DNA of 64,000 nt from a virus. Positions 8,765-17,581 of this stretch are shown here, in pieces. The position numbers were made by a program, and so were the translations under genes. The number at the start of each line of letters is the position of its first letter. The first letter of the stretch is position 1. Under the pieces are notes generated by a model, which made no database searches, was not told where the DNA came from, and worked only from the letters and a program-made list of their open reading frames with translations. Location of the stretch: positions 1 to 64,000 of the IMG/VR virus record IMGVR_UViG_3300008624_000005. One strand, 5' to 3'.

Positions 8765-9737
8765 ATAACTCCATTAATTCATTGTAATGCCTTTCAATAG
8801 CACGTTTATTCATCATATGTAAATTTTCACCTTCACTATAGGTTAAAATATTTTTCCATTCTTCTTTATAATTATTTGCAAAAAATACAATACCATTTTT
8901 ATCTACACTTGCAATATCATCTTTATATGCCATATACTTCATAGGCGAGCCGGGTAGTTCGGCAAACAAATCATCTACATATTGTACAAAGTTTTTTAAT
9001 AAATGTATAGAAATACTGACCGCAAAATCTGTTCTGTATAGTCCTTCAGGAAATTTATATAATGATTGATAATAATCATAGTTTTCTTTTACATGAGCCC
9101 ACATATCAAAGAACATTTTAGATATAGGTGACTTATCAAAATATATAATAGTCGACCAATATAAAGGAATGCCTACCTCATTTAATCTTCTATCTAAATT
9201 ATGATCAGGTTCTGTATTTTTTAATGTTTGTGCATTTCTATATAATTGTATAGGCGAATTTACATCAAAAGCTAAATTTAGTATAGCATTATTAGCTAAA
9301 AAATCTACATCAAATAATATAGTTTGATCATATGGTGATAATTCAAATACTTTATGTTTATTTAAATTCTCAAATTGAGCCTTATAACTGGCATAGGGTG
9401 TATCATAATAATTACGAACATTATGTAAATTTTCTGGTTCTTCTTTTATTATAGTATCAAACGCTGTTTGTAAAAATATAGAAGATTTTTCTGTACTATG
9501 TTTGTAACTTTCTATTGAACCAGTATTAGATATTAATGTTGTTGGTAATTGCATATGAGCTTTTACCGAAATGGCACTCAAACATGCTAATTTAACGTAA
9601 TCTATTTCTTTATTATTATACGCAAAAAATATTGCGCCTTTACTCGAAGTTAACGAGCTTTTTAATTGATCTTGCTTTTCGGATTTTTTCGTATCCTTGG
9701 AAGTGTTCATTTTTTGCATTTGCATATGTGTAAACAA
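8757..9737 (-). CDS. GT-A glycosyltransferase-like protein (326 aa)
   Basis: The folded part appears to start at GAIFFAYNN (residue 34). ACLSAISVKA and TILFDVDFLAN follow, the latter with DxD at Asp143-Asp145. This resembles the neighbouring 251-residue protein, so the two may be distant paralogues. The first 33 residues are polar, rich in Lys and Ser, and read in a second frame over the end of the upstream 116-residue gene. The ATG at 9713 (codon 9) is an alternative start. No ATG, GTG or TTG nearer the domain was seen, so a long overlap with the upstream gene seems real. Confidence 0.6.
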   Translation of the reverse strand: MFTHMQMQKMNTSKDTKKSEKQDQLKSSLTSSKGAIFFAYNNKEIDYVKLACLSAISVKAHMQLPTTLISNTGSIESYKHSTEKSSIFLQTAFDTIIKEEPENLHNVRNYYDTPYASYKAQFENLNKHKVFELSPYDQTILFDVDFLANNAILNLAFDVNSPIQLYRNAQTLKNTEPDHNLDRRLNEVGIPLYWSTIIYFDKSPISKMFFDMWAHVKENYDYYQSLYKFPEGLYRTDFAVSISIHLLKNFVQYVDDLFAELPGSPMKYMAYKDDIASVDKNGIVFFANNYKEEWKNILTYSEGENLHMMNKRAIERHYNELMELYV

Positions 9738-9990
9738 TATTTTCTAAAAAGTCTTTTGGATCGTCTATTTTAACAGGATTTCCATTAACATCATCTACAA
9801 CAAATTCTGCATACTCTAAATCTATCATAGTTTTAGTTAATGCAATAAGTTGTTCTGTTGTTTTAATAAGTCTATCTCTATAAGTTAGAAGTTTTAGGTC
9901 TTCTACTTTTGAAAATAATGTTTGTTGTTGGTTGTAAAGGGTTTGTCTAAAGTTTGAAAAGTCTAATGCTTTTTCTAATTTACTATCCAT
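9640..9990 (-). CDS. Conserved small phage protein (116 aa)
   Basis: The protein is helical and charged, with no signal peptide. It begins MDSKLEKALDFSNFRQTL and ends with a basic EKIRKARSIKKL segment. The start is well supported: AAAAGGAGA lies just before the ATG. Proteins of this size and beginning occur in marine T4-like phages near tail genes, but their function is not known to me. Its last 98 bases are also read, in another frame, as the start of the downstream glycosyltransferase-like gene. It directly follows the 698-residue structural gene and may be a virion or assembly component. Confidence 0.75.
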   Translation of the reverse strand: MDSKLEKALDFSNFRQTLYNQQQTLFSKVEDLKLLTYRDRLIKTTEQLIALTKTMIDLEYAEFVVDDVNGNPVKIDDPKDFLENIVYTYANAKNEHFQGYEKIRKARSIKKLVNFE

Positions 9991-10003
9991 TTTCTCCTTT
10001 TAA

Positions 10004-12100
10004 TTAAATTCTATTAAAACCGTCATGGCCTTCAGCAGTTGATGCATTATCCTTAGTCACTGTTGGGTTAGCTCCTTGCTCAGGATAAAAATATCCTACA
10101 GTATCGGCCCATCTGCTACCCATTCGCATTGTACCAGTACCATGAACTGTAGCATGGACCGATGCATTATCATACATCATTCTATAAAAAATACATGGTT
10201 TGTTTGATTGGGTATGATCTTTAACAAATCTCCAATCAAAATGAATATATGGATCGCCACTAATGCTTTCATTATTAGGAAAAGGATTATTATCACCGTA
10301 TAACCCTGCATTTCCGTCGTATTGACATGCTCGATACCATTTACTACATGCTATGTCTAAATTAGTTAACGGCCCATCGCCGTTAGTAGGATCAGGATCA
10401 TATTCTGTTCCATTAATTTTTCGCATCTTTCGATAAAGCTCGACCGTTGTAGCGTCTGTTATAGTTTCTATTTCGCCTAACCAAGGACCTATATGTAATA
10501 TATCATTTTGGGCCATATTCGCGGACGAACTTACTGTTATTGTTGTTCCGTTCGATGTAGCACCTCCGCTGGCAGTAAAATATGCATTGGATTTATCTCC
10601 TAATCCATGCACCCTAGGACAATCTCCAGTAACTGTCCATCCATTACCAGATCCTCCATTACGAAAAGTAATTTGACCAGTACTTATAAGTGCGGCATTT
10701 TCATGATAAGGATTAAATTGGCCGATAAAAACCTTTGCGGCGGCCGGACCTGGATTATTTGCTTTTGCTAAATTTTGCCACATCCAACTACCATAACTTC
10801 CAGATCCAGTATAATCTGGATGAAATGCACAACAACCTCCTTGATTAAACCAGTATCGCATATGGTTCCAATCTAAAAATGTCATTCGAGCTTCTAGAAA
10901 TGGTCTATCATTTCCATATTCAGTTCCTCCACTATCACTCCACGGTATATTATGGCTACCGCCAGACCAAACGCCAGCGGAATCCCAATTATCTGAACCC
11001 CAATTATTGCTAAACGATCCACTTGCTTGATCTATATTTTCACTATATACATCAGTGTCTTTATTGTTCACTGAATAAGGAGCATAAATTCCGTCTACAT
11101 GTAATTTATGAAAATTATAACCACCTAATGAAGATGTATTAGGAGGTGTTGAACCGGCTCCTCCTATCCGTTCTATTTCATCCGACATTGCATTTACATG
11201 ATCGTCCCGGACTCGGCCCATATCTTCTAATATATCTGTTGTCGGAGAACCGTCAGACTTTCTCATTGCTCCATGTTCTGTAGCAAGATCAAGTGTTTTT
11301 TTACTGTTCCCTGTAGCAAAAGTAGATTGCCCTGTACGTTTTATTGCGGCATTTATTCTTTGTTGTATTGCTACATATTGATCTCTAGCAATAGTAGTTG
11401 TTCGTTCGTAATTACCTGTATCACCTGTTCCTGCAACAAAATCTATAACAAAATTAATATGTCCTTCTGATCCTGCCCATACTTGGTAAGAACTAGAATC
11501 ATGGGGAACTGTCATTGCTTCATTATCATATAAGTCTAATGTATCGGCGTCAATAACTTTTGCATAAAAATATTGTTCATTTAATTGATACATACTAGTC
11601 GAAGGGACACGTACTATTTGTATATAATTAGGAGCAGATAAAGTACTACCTTCGTGTGCTTCATCTAATAAGCCATGACCTACACATGTAACTCTGCATG
11701 GATTTGCTTTAGAAGCATTAGTTATATTAGGTAATACTGTAAATTTTCCATATCCATAAGCATCTCTTGGATCAGAAGTAGATACCGGAATTGACCCAAC
11801 TCCTCCAGCAGAAACATGAGAATAGGGATTTCCAGACATATCACCCATACCTGCAGATGATGTTCCGGAACCAGATGTGCCTGCATCATAACTAGCTGAT
11901 TGATTCCAACCACAACTCCGTTCGTATTCATTTTTGTCGTCCCAATCCGTACAAATAGGACCCGGACCCCAAAACCTAATCCACAAATCTCTTTCTAGTT
12001 TTCTTATCCATTGTGCTTCGATAGTATCAGCTGGTTCAGATCCACCTGATCCGCCAACAATACCTACATTGTAACCGGTCCTATCTTGATATTCGGCCAT
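10004..12100 (-). CDS. Putative virion structural protein, Gly/Ser-rich (698 aa)
   Basis: This long protein is rich in Gly, Ser, Asn, Asp and Trp, with little charge clustering and no membrane segment, which is usual for marine phage fibre and tail proteins. The N-terminus (residues 25-70) contains a Trp-rich stretch, WIRKLERDLWIRFWGPG, followed by low-complexity Ser/Gly. The C-terminal half has repeated GDNNP and GSG turns compatible with beta-rich domains. It is the last long gene of the run that starts with gp25 and gp6, spaced 12 bases from the fibre gene before it. No enzymatic motif was recognised. Confidence 0.6.
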   Translation of the reverse strand: MAEYQDRTGYNVGIVGGSGGSEPADTIEAQWIRKLERDLWIRFWGPGPICTDWDDKNEYERSCGWNQSASYDAGTSGSGTSSAGMGDMSGNPYSHVSAGGVGSIPVSTSDPRDAYGYGKFTVLPNITNASKANPCRVTCVGHGLLDEAHEGSTLSAPNYIQIVRVPSTSMYQLNEQYFYAKVIDADTLDLYDNEAMTVPHDSSSYQVWAGSEGHINFVIDFVAGTGDTGNYERTTTIARDQYVAIQQRINAAIKRTGQSTFATGNSKKTLDLATEHGAMRKSDGSPTTDILEDMGRVRDDHVNAMSDEIERIGGAGSTPPNTSSLGGYNFHKLHVDGIYAPYSVNNKDTDVYSENIDQASGSFSNNWGSDNWDSAGVWSGGSHNIPWSDSGGTEYGNDRPFLEARMTFLDWNHMRYWFNQGGCCAFHPDYTGSGSYGSWMWQNLAKANNPGPAAAKVFIGQFNPYHENAALISTGQITFRNGGSGNGWTVTGDCPRVHGLGDKSNAYFTASGGATSNGTTITVSSSANMAQNDILHIGPWLGEIETITDATTVELYRKMRKINGTEYDPDPTNGDGPLTNLDIACSKWYRACQYDGNAGLYGDNNPFPNNESISGDPYIHFDWRFVKDHTQSNKPCIFYRMMYDNASVHATVHGTGTMRMGSRWADTVGYFYPEQGANPTVTKDNASTAEGHDGFNRI

Positions 12101-12112
12101 CTAGTTTCCTAA

Positions 12113-15100
12113 TTAGTTTCTAGTAACGGCGATTTCTATTGTGCCTTCTCCGTCAGAGTCGTGTGCCTCGATCGCTCTACCTATTATAGCAAATACTGAA
12201 TCATTTGTCAAGTCTGCTTTTCTAGCTCTGCCCGGTGTTGAGGATGACACTAATCTATCACCTTTACTTATTTTTCCAACAACCTTACATGGACACCGCC
12301 CGGTCATTGCTATTAATGGATGCGTTTCGTTTGTACCTGCTCTTCCATTCATTATAAAGGCAGGTTCTGTTGATACTACTCCAAATACATCTTCATCATT
12401 TTCTGAGGTAGTTGCCGTTACTTCAGCAGTACCAGCCATAGCAACTACTGTACCTGGTTCTAAATTATCATCTGCTTCATAACGTTCTGCTAAGTCAGCG
12501 GTATATGTTGCTTGGAAAGTTGACCCAGCAGTTAAGGACCAATCGCCATCTATTAATCCAGTTGATGCATTAGATCCGGCACTAATATTTCTTACATAAA
12601 GTGTACGCCAACGTTTATCGGTAGCACCAGTTGCTGTTAATCCAGCATGATGTTGAGAAATACTTGTTTCAGCATTTGTTGCACCTAAATCCCAACCTTG
12701 ACCATCAAGTGCCGCACTGACATCATCACTATCTGTTGCTGGCATTACATGAGAACCGATAAATGAATTAAAAAATACATGTCTGTCCCATAAATCAGTT
12801 GTACCAGGGTCAACTAAAGTTCCATCACCTAAGTGTATATGACCATTTAATCTTGTATCTTTTGCATCTACTTCAAATCTAGTTAACCAATCAGCCATTG
12901 TTCCAACAGTTCCAGCTGGTGTAGCCGATGTTCTACCTATATTATCAGGGGCTTCAATAACCACCATATCTGTTGCTTGAAGATGAACTTCGTTTCCGTC
13001 ATCGGCTTTAGTTTCAATTTCTATATTACCTGCGGCCGACCCATCCCACAATGTTCGCTGTCCGTATGGAAAAAGAGTTGAACCTGAGGCTGTATTACTC
13101 CCTTTGGCTTCTATATAAACTTTACTCTCTTGAACCCCAGCAGTATGATTACCATCTGTTTCGGCCTTAACGTGAATTCTACCTATAGAATCGCCTTTAG
13201 CAAGTGTTTCGACAACAACTTCTGCTGGTGCTGAATCGCCTTGTGATTCAGCACAGATATAAACTCTACCTGTTCCGCCTGCATCATCAGGTCCGCCTAA
13301 TGCATATACAGAAGTTTCTGCTTTGCCTTTATGAGTTGCTATTGCCCCAAGATTAGTTTTTGCTTTTGCATCTGTGCCTGACGAATGAGTTGCTCTATTT
13401 AAAATAGTTAAGCATTCTTCAATATTCCAATGATTTTCAACTCTTATATTTTTAATAAATCCATCAACATAATGTAAATTATGAGTACCAATTGTCATAC
13501 CTGATCCGTCAAATGGTTTTGTCTTGTCAAATGCTCCATCATTATGACCATCCATTATAGGATATAATCCTACAAATTTTTGAGAACTATCATCCACATG
13601 CGGTCCGTCTATCATTGGACTAGGAGTTGAAACTGCCTGGGATGGATCCGAACACAATACACCATTAAACTTAGTTGAATTTACTTCTTTAAAAGGTTTA
13701 GGAGTTCTATAATTATTACCTGCTTGAGAAGCCGATGCACCACTTACAGTACCTGAAGAATATTGTACTGCAATTACAGCATTTTGTCCTAAACTGGCAT
13801 TTGCAGTAGTTGAATCTCTTGCCTCGCCTACTATACCTACAGGGCCTTGTTCTGAGTAATGTTTTCCTTTAGTCATTACTTCAACACCTGCTATAGTACC
13901 ATCTGCTCCTACTGTAGGTATTACAAATGCTCCTGTTCCATAATCGGTATCTGTATCATGCACATGGATTCTTGGTCTATTCCATCCTATTGCTCTACCT
14001 TCTCGTAATGCACACACCTGGCCTTCGCCATTATCAACAAACCATATCGGATCTTCTAGAAAACTGTTTGTTATATCTACTCCTGCCCAAGTTGCAGATG
14101 TAATATCTGGACTTGTTGCATCTAAATCTATTGCGGTAGCTCCCTGTGTATTCCATCTAGCACCAGGTCCTCCCGATCCTCTCATAAATGTTCCTGGTGA
14201 ATCAGTTTGGGTAGTTACTGCTCCATCTCTAATAACAAATAAATTGTCACCACTAGAACCACTTACCTTAGTAGATGATGCTCCTCCTTCACCGATGCTA
14301 ACTCCTGCATTCACTAATGAATCTGACCCATCACATGGATATGCATCTCTATAAAAATGAAACTCACCTCTAACAATTCTTTCGTCACTATCAACTAAAA
14401 TAAGATCTTTACCTGGATAACCACCAGCATCATTATATTCAGTATCGGCATCTGCTAATGTATTTGGGTACGCCGCGGCCGCACTATCTTGAGGCCATCC
14501 GTTGTATCTTGCAATAAATCCTCCAACATCTCTATCAGTAGGTACTGCTTCGTGTCCTTGACTATCACTTATTATATCACATTTAACACCTGCTTGAGCA
14601 GTATACATCAATGCATCTAAACTTGCTAACTTAAATCCGGAAATTGTATCTTGATTTAAGGATCCATCTTCTGGATCATCGCCTGCGGCTTCTTCATTAT
14701 CTAAATCACCTTCAGTTTTACCAGTAAATGTACCTAACTTAAAAAAGTCTTCTTGTTTATTAATAGGTCCCCCACCTGTTGGTGTTGTACCGGATAATGC
14801 AAAATCTGAATCATCCCATAATAGTGTAGAAAATGGTACTTGATTATTTGCAAGCAATCCTCTATCTATATATAAACCCGAAATACCTGTTAATGGCGCC
14901 GATCCTGCGTTAGATGAAGCCAAATCTGTTTGACTTTTATTAAGTTCTATTAAATTATCTTCAATAGTTAAATTGTTTACTTCTATATTATTAATATTAC
15001 CACCGGTATATAAAGATCCTGTTACAGACACACTACCATTAACATGTAAATTTTTGCCTATGTGGGCTCCGCCATCTACTCTTAATCCACCATCGGCTGT

Positions 15101-16912
15101 TACTGCTCCGGATGAAGTACCTAATGTTTGTTCTCGTTCATATGCAACATTAACATATCCTACTCGTCTTCGTTGTTGGGCATCAACTGCATCTGTCATT
15201 GCTAATGTCCATGCACCTGCTGATCCACCATATGTATAACTAGACCATGCAGTTTTATCGTTATCATGAACCGTTGCAGTATCTGAGGCTAATCCTTCGT
15301 CTGTACCATATCCATCTCTTGTTGTTAACCCTGCAATACCTGGATCGTTTCTGTGCCAATCAGTAAGATCACTAATAGCTCCTGATTCAAAACTAGATAT
15401 ATTTCCACCATGTATTTTATCACCACTAATAGCATTACTATCTAATAATAATCTATCATCTCCTAATACAGCCATTAATACAGCATCGCCATTTCCTGCA
15501 CCTGCTGTACCTGTAAATGTTATTCCTCCATTTGTAGTAGAAGGAGCATATGTATAACCATCACCTTGATTAGCTATTGTAACGGCAGTAATTACACCAG
15601 CATCTGTTGTAATGGAAGCGGTTGCTGTGGTGCCTGCTTCTCCAGTAGGAGCCTGAATAATTATAGTACCATTAGTATAACCTGTACCAGCATTTAATAT
15701 GCTAATTGCTGTAATTTTTCTACCAAATCCTGCTTGAAGATTACTAAAATCTGCAAAATCAGTTGCATTTCTTCCTATACGAATATTACCTGATAAAGCA
15801 GGTTTAATAGGAGGTGTAAAATATCCATTACCGCCTGCTTTTCCATTTGTATCATTACCTATTGTAACAGATATAATTTTATCTTCAAATTCTGTTCCTG
15901 CTGTTCCTAATACAGCAGTAAGGGCTGGTGCTGTTCCTGAAGGTCCTTGTCCTGCGGGTATTTGATCAAAAGCACTTGCACCATTTGTATTCCATGTACT
16001 AACGGTAGATGCAGTATAACCACTACCTTGATTGGTTATAACAATTGATTCAATTGACTGCAATGACTTATTAATAACAGGATAACCTTCCGCCATAGTA
16101 CCGCCTGCTCCTGGAGCAGGAAATTTAACTTGATATTCTCTTCCTTCGGTAGATCCTGTTTGAAGATCTGGATCATACGCACCAGATAATGTTAATCCTG
16201 CATTTACAAACGGAAATGATGTATGTAATGCAGACCCATCAGGATGAGATTCAACATCATATGTTACAGAAGATCCACCACTTTGAATCTGTAAAGGTGT
16301 GCCATCTAATTTTCCTAAAGGTGACCATTCTTTTTCACCGGTAGAATATATACCAATAACCTTACTATCAACAACAAATTTAATACATGCATGAGATACA
16401 GGAGGTGTAGTTGTTTGTCCTGCGGCAGAATCATCATAAACATTTTGAAAAAGCAATGTTGCATCTGCGGCAACAGGTACACTAAGTTGACCCCATTGTA
16501 AAACACCTGTTTCGTCGTTTTTATATCGAATGTTTAATATACCTTTATCAGCCGCACTATCAAACCAAAAATCACCTTCTCGAGGTGTATATCCACTTGC
16601 ATCATCAACAGGATCTGTTGGCCTAATATCCAATGTAGCCATTGACTTCCATTTGGTTTTGTTGTTAGCATCTTGGTCTAACATGTATATGTGACCATCC
16701 GATGGTTTATACCAAAGTTGGCCAACAATAGGATTAGTAGGTGCAATATCTCTAGAAAAATTTTCTACTATATGAACAAAATTTTCTGCAATAAGTTGTC
16801 CATAATTTTTATAGTTTTGCCCTACTAATTTTAAAGGGGTCTGGGTGTTAACTGTACCTTCTAGTACACTTGCTATTGAAGCACCCTTGTAATTTTTTAC
16901 ATCATATGGCAT
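12113..16912 (-). CDS. Large tail fibre-like structural protein (1599 aa)
   Basis: Residues 27-68 (LVGQNYKNYGQLIAENFVHI, then PIVGQLWYKP) match an N-terminal module common in fibre proteins of marine T4-like phages. The middle has several short beta repeats ending in GSGYT, GTGYT and GDGYT. The last 130 residues begin ADLAERYEADDNLEPGTVV and include GVVSTEPAFIMN and KGDRLVSS. That layout resembles the C-terminal domains that end many phage tail fibres, some of which act as self-cleaving chaperones; I cannot show cleavage here. The gene sits 12 bases behind the 209-residue gene. Confidence 0.7.
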   Translation of the reverse strand: MPYDVKNYKGASIASVLEGTVNTQTPLKLVGQNYKNYGQLIAENFVHIVENFSRDIAPTNPIVGQLWYKPSDGHIYMLDQDANNKTKWKSMATLDIRPTDPVDDASGYTPREGDFWFDSAADKGILNIRYKNDETGVLQWGQLSVPVAADATLLFQNVYDDSAAGQTTTPPVSHACIKFVVDSKVIGIYSTGEKEWSPLGKLDGTPLQIQSGGSSVTYDVESHPDGSALHTSFPFVNAGLTLSGAYDPDLQTGSTEGREYQVKFPAPGAGGTMAEGYPVINKSLQSIESIVITNQGSGYTASTVSTWNTNGASAFDQIPAGQGPSGTAPALTAVLGTAGTEFEDKIISVTIGNDTNGKAGGNGYFTPPIKPALSGNIRIGRNATDFADFSNLQAGFGRKITAISILNAGTGYTNGTIIIQAPTGEAGTTATASITTDAGVITAVTIANQGDGYTYAPSTTNGGITFTGTAGAGNGDAVLMAVLGDDRLLLDSNAISGDKIHGGNISSFESGAISDLTDWHRNDPGIAGLTTRDGYGTDEGLASDTATVHDNDKTAWSSYTYGGSAGAWTLAMTDAVDAQQRRRVGYVNVAYEREQTLGTSSGAVTADGGLRVDGGAHIGKNLHVNGSVSVTGSLYTGGNINNIEVNNLTIEDNLIELNKSQTDLASSNAGSAPLTGISGLYIDRGLLANNQVPFSTLLWDDSDFALSGTTPTGGGPINKQEDFFKLGTFTGKTEGDLDNEEAAGDDPEDGSLNQDTISGFKLASLDALMYTAQAGVKCDIISDSQGHEAVPTDRDVGGFIARYNGWPQDSAAAAYPNTLADADTEYNDAGGYPGKDLILVDSDERIVRGEFHFYRDAYPCDGSDSLVNAGVSIGEGGASSTKVSGSSGDNLFVIRDGAVTTQTDSPGTFMRGSGGPGARWNTQGATAIDLDATSPDITSATWAGVDITNSFLEDPIWFVDNGEGQVCALREGRAIGWNRPRIHVHDTDTDYGTGAFVIPTVGADGTIAGVEVMTKGKHYSEQGPVGIVGEARDSTTANASLGQNAVIAVQYSSGTVSGASASQAGNNYRTPKPFKEVNSTKFNGVLCSDPSQAVSTPSPMIDGPHVDDSSQKFVGLYPIMDGHNDGAFDKTKPFDGSGMTIGTHNLHYVDGFIKNIRVENHWNIEECLTILNRATHSSGTDAKAKTNLGAIATHKGKAETSVYALGGPDDAGGTGRVYICAESQGDSAPAEVVVETLAKGDSIGRIHVKAETDGNHTAGVQESKVYIEAKGSNTASGSTLFPYGQRTLWDGSAAGNIEIETKADDGNEVHLQATDMVVIEAPDNIGRTSATPAGTVGTMADWLTRFEVDAKDTRLNGHIHLGDGTLVDPGTTDLWDRHVFFNSFIGSHVMPATDSDDVSAALDGQGWDLGATNAETSISQHHAGLTATGATDKRWRTLYVRNISAGSNASTGLIDGDWSLTAGSTFQATYTADLAERYEADDNLEPGTVVAMAGTAEVTATTSENDEDVFGVVSTEPAFIMNGRAGTNETHPLIAMTGRCPCKVVGKISKGDRLVSSSTPGRARKADLTNDSVFAIIGRAIEAHDSDGEGTIEIAVTRN

Positions 16913-16924
16913 TGTTTCTACCTT

Positions 16925-17554
16925 TTAACTTGCTGTATAGTTAGTTCTCACTTTAATTGTGTATAGAACTTGAATCTTTCTGTTTGCACTTTTTTGGACT
17001 GGATGAAATACTACATGGCTTAATAATAATCCTTGATTTCTTCCATCGGCTGATTTTGCTTTTAAACCTAATTCATCAAATACAAAATTTCCATCAATAG
17101 TAGCATCGTCTGCTTTTTGATCTGCACTTGCTAAATTAAAATTTGTATCGCTTGCTACCGGTTCATCATAATTTAAAGTGCATGTTATTATAATATCTGT
17201 ATATGCATTTCCATCTGTATATGCAATATCCATTTTATTTTCTGTTGTGTCTGTATTATCAGCATCTAAAACATCTACATTTTTAAAGAACCTATCATTA
17301 TATAAATCATCATTTGCTAAAGTAACTTTGGGTTCTCTATATGTAATATTACCTTGAGCATCTATAATTGTACCGTCATTTCCGAAATGCATTTCATATA
17401 AAGAAAAATGATCTTTATTGCTTAGTGTAGTTGCAATACATCTGCTCATATTTTCTGCATGTATTTTATTTGCTTTATCGACAAGGATCTCACCTGTATC
17501 TACATCAAATATTTTAACGTGTCCTTGCATATCTATATTAAGATTACTTTTCAT
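16925..17554 (-). CDS. Conserved phage structural protein (209 aa)
   Basis: The protein begins with GHVKIFDVDTGEILVDKANKIHAENM (residues 11-36, with an IHAENM core), a pattern I associate with small structural proteins beside tail fibres in marine T4-like phages. It is acidic and beta-rich, without membrane segments. It is preceded by a perfect T4-type late promoter box at 17574-17581 and an AGGG sequence before the ATG, so it probably opens a late transcript with the two structural genes downstream. Its exact position in the virion is unknown. Confidence 0.65.
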   Translation of the reverse strand: MKSNLNIDMQGHVKIFDVDTGEILVDKANKIHAENMSRCIATTLSNKDHFSLYEMHFGNDGTIIDAQGNITYREPKVTLANDDLYNDRFFKNVDVLDADNTDTTENKMDIAYTDGNAYTDIIITCTLNYDEPVASDTNFNLASADQKADDATIDGNFVFDELGLKAKSADGRNQGLLLSHVVFHPVQKSANRKIQVLYTIKVRTNYTAS

Positions 17555-17573
17555 TTATAATACCCTATATTAA

Positions 17574-17581
17574 TATTTATA
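17574..17581 (-). promoter_or_regulatory. T4-type late promoter box TATAAATA
   Basis: The minus strand reads TATAAATA, an exact match to the T4 late -10 element. It overlaps the stop codon of the 4065-residue gene (17577-17579). The ATG of the 209-residue gene lies 20 bases downstream, leaving room for a start point and a short leader with AGGG. In T4 such sites are used by RNA polymerase with gp55 and gp33. Confidence 0.6.

Noticed and set aside
1-10000. RiPP precursor peptide for the radical SAM array
   Set aside because: Intergenic gaps are almost absent and no short Cys- or Gly-rich peptide gene with a ribosome-binding site was found on either strand.
12141-12482. 113-codon open frame on the plus strand
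   Set aside because: It is an antisense shadow of the 1599-residue fibre gene with no ribosome-binding site; the same holds for other short antisense frames under the fibre genes.
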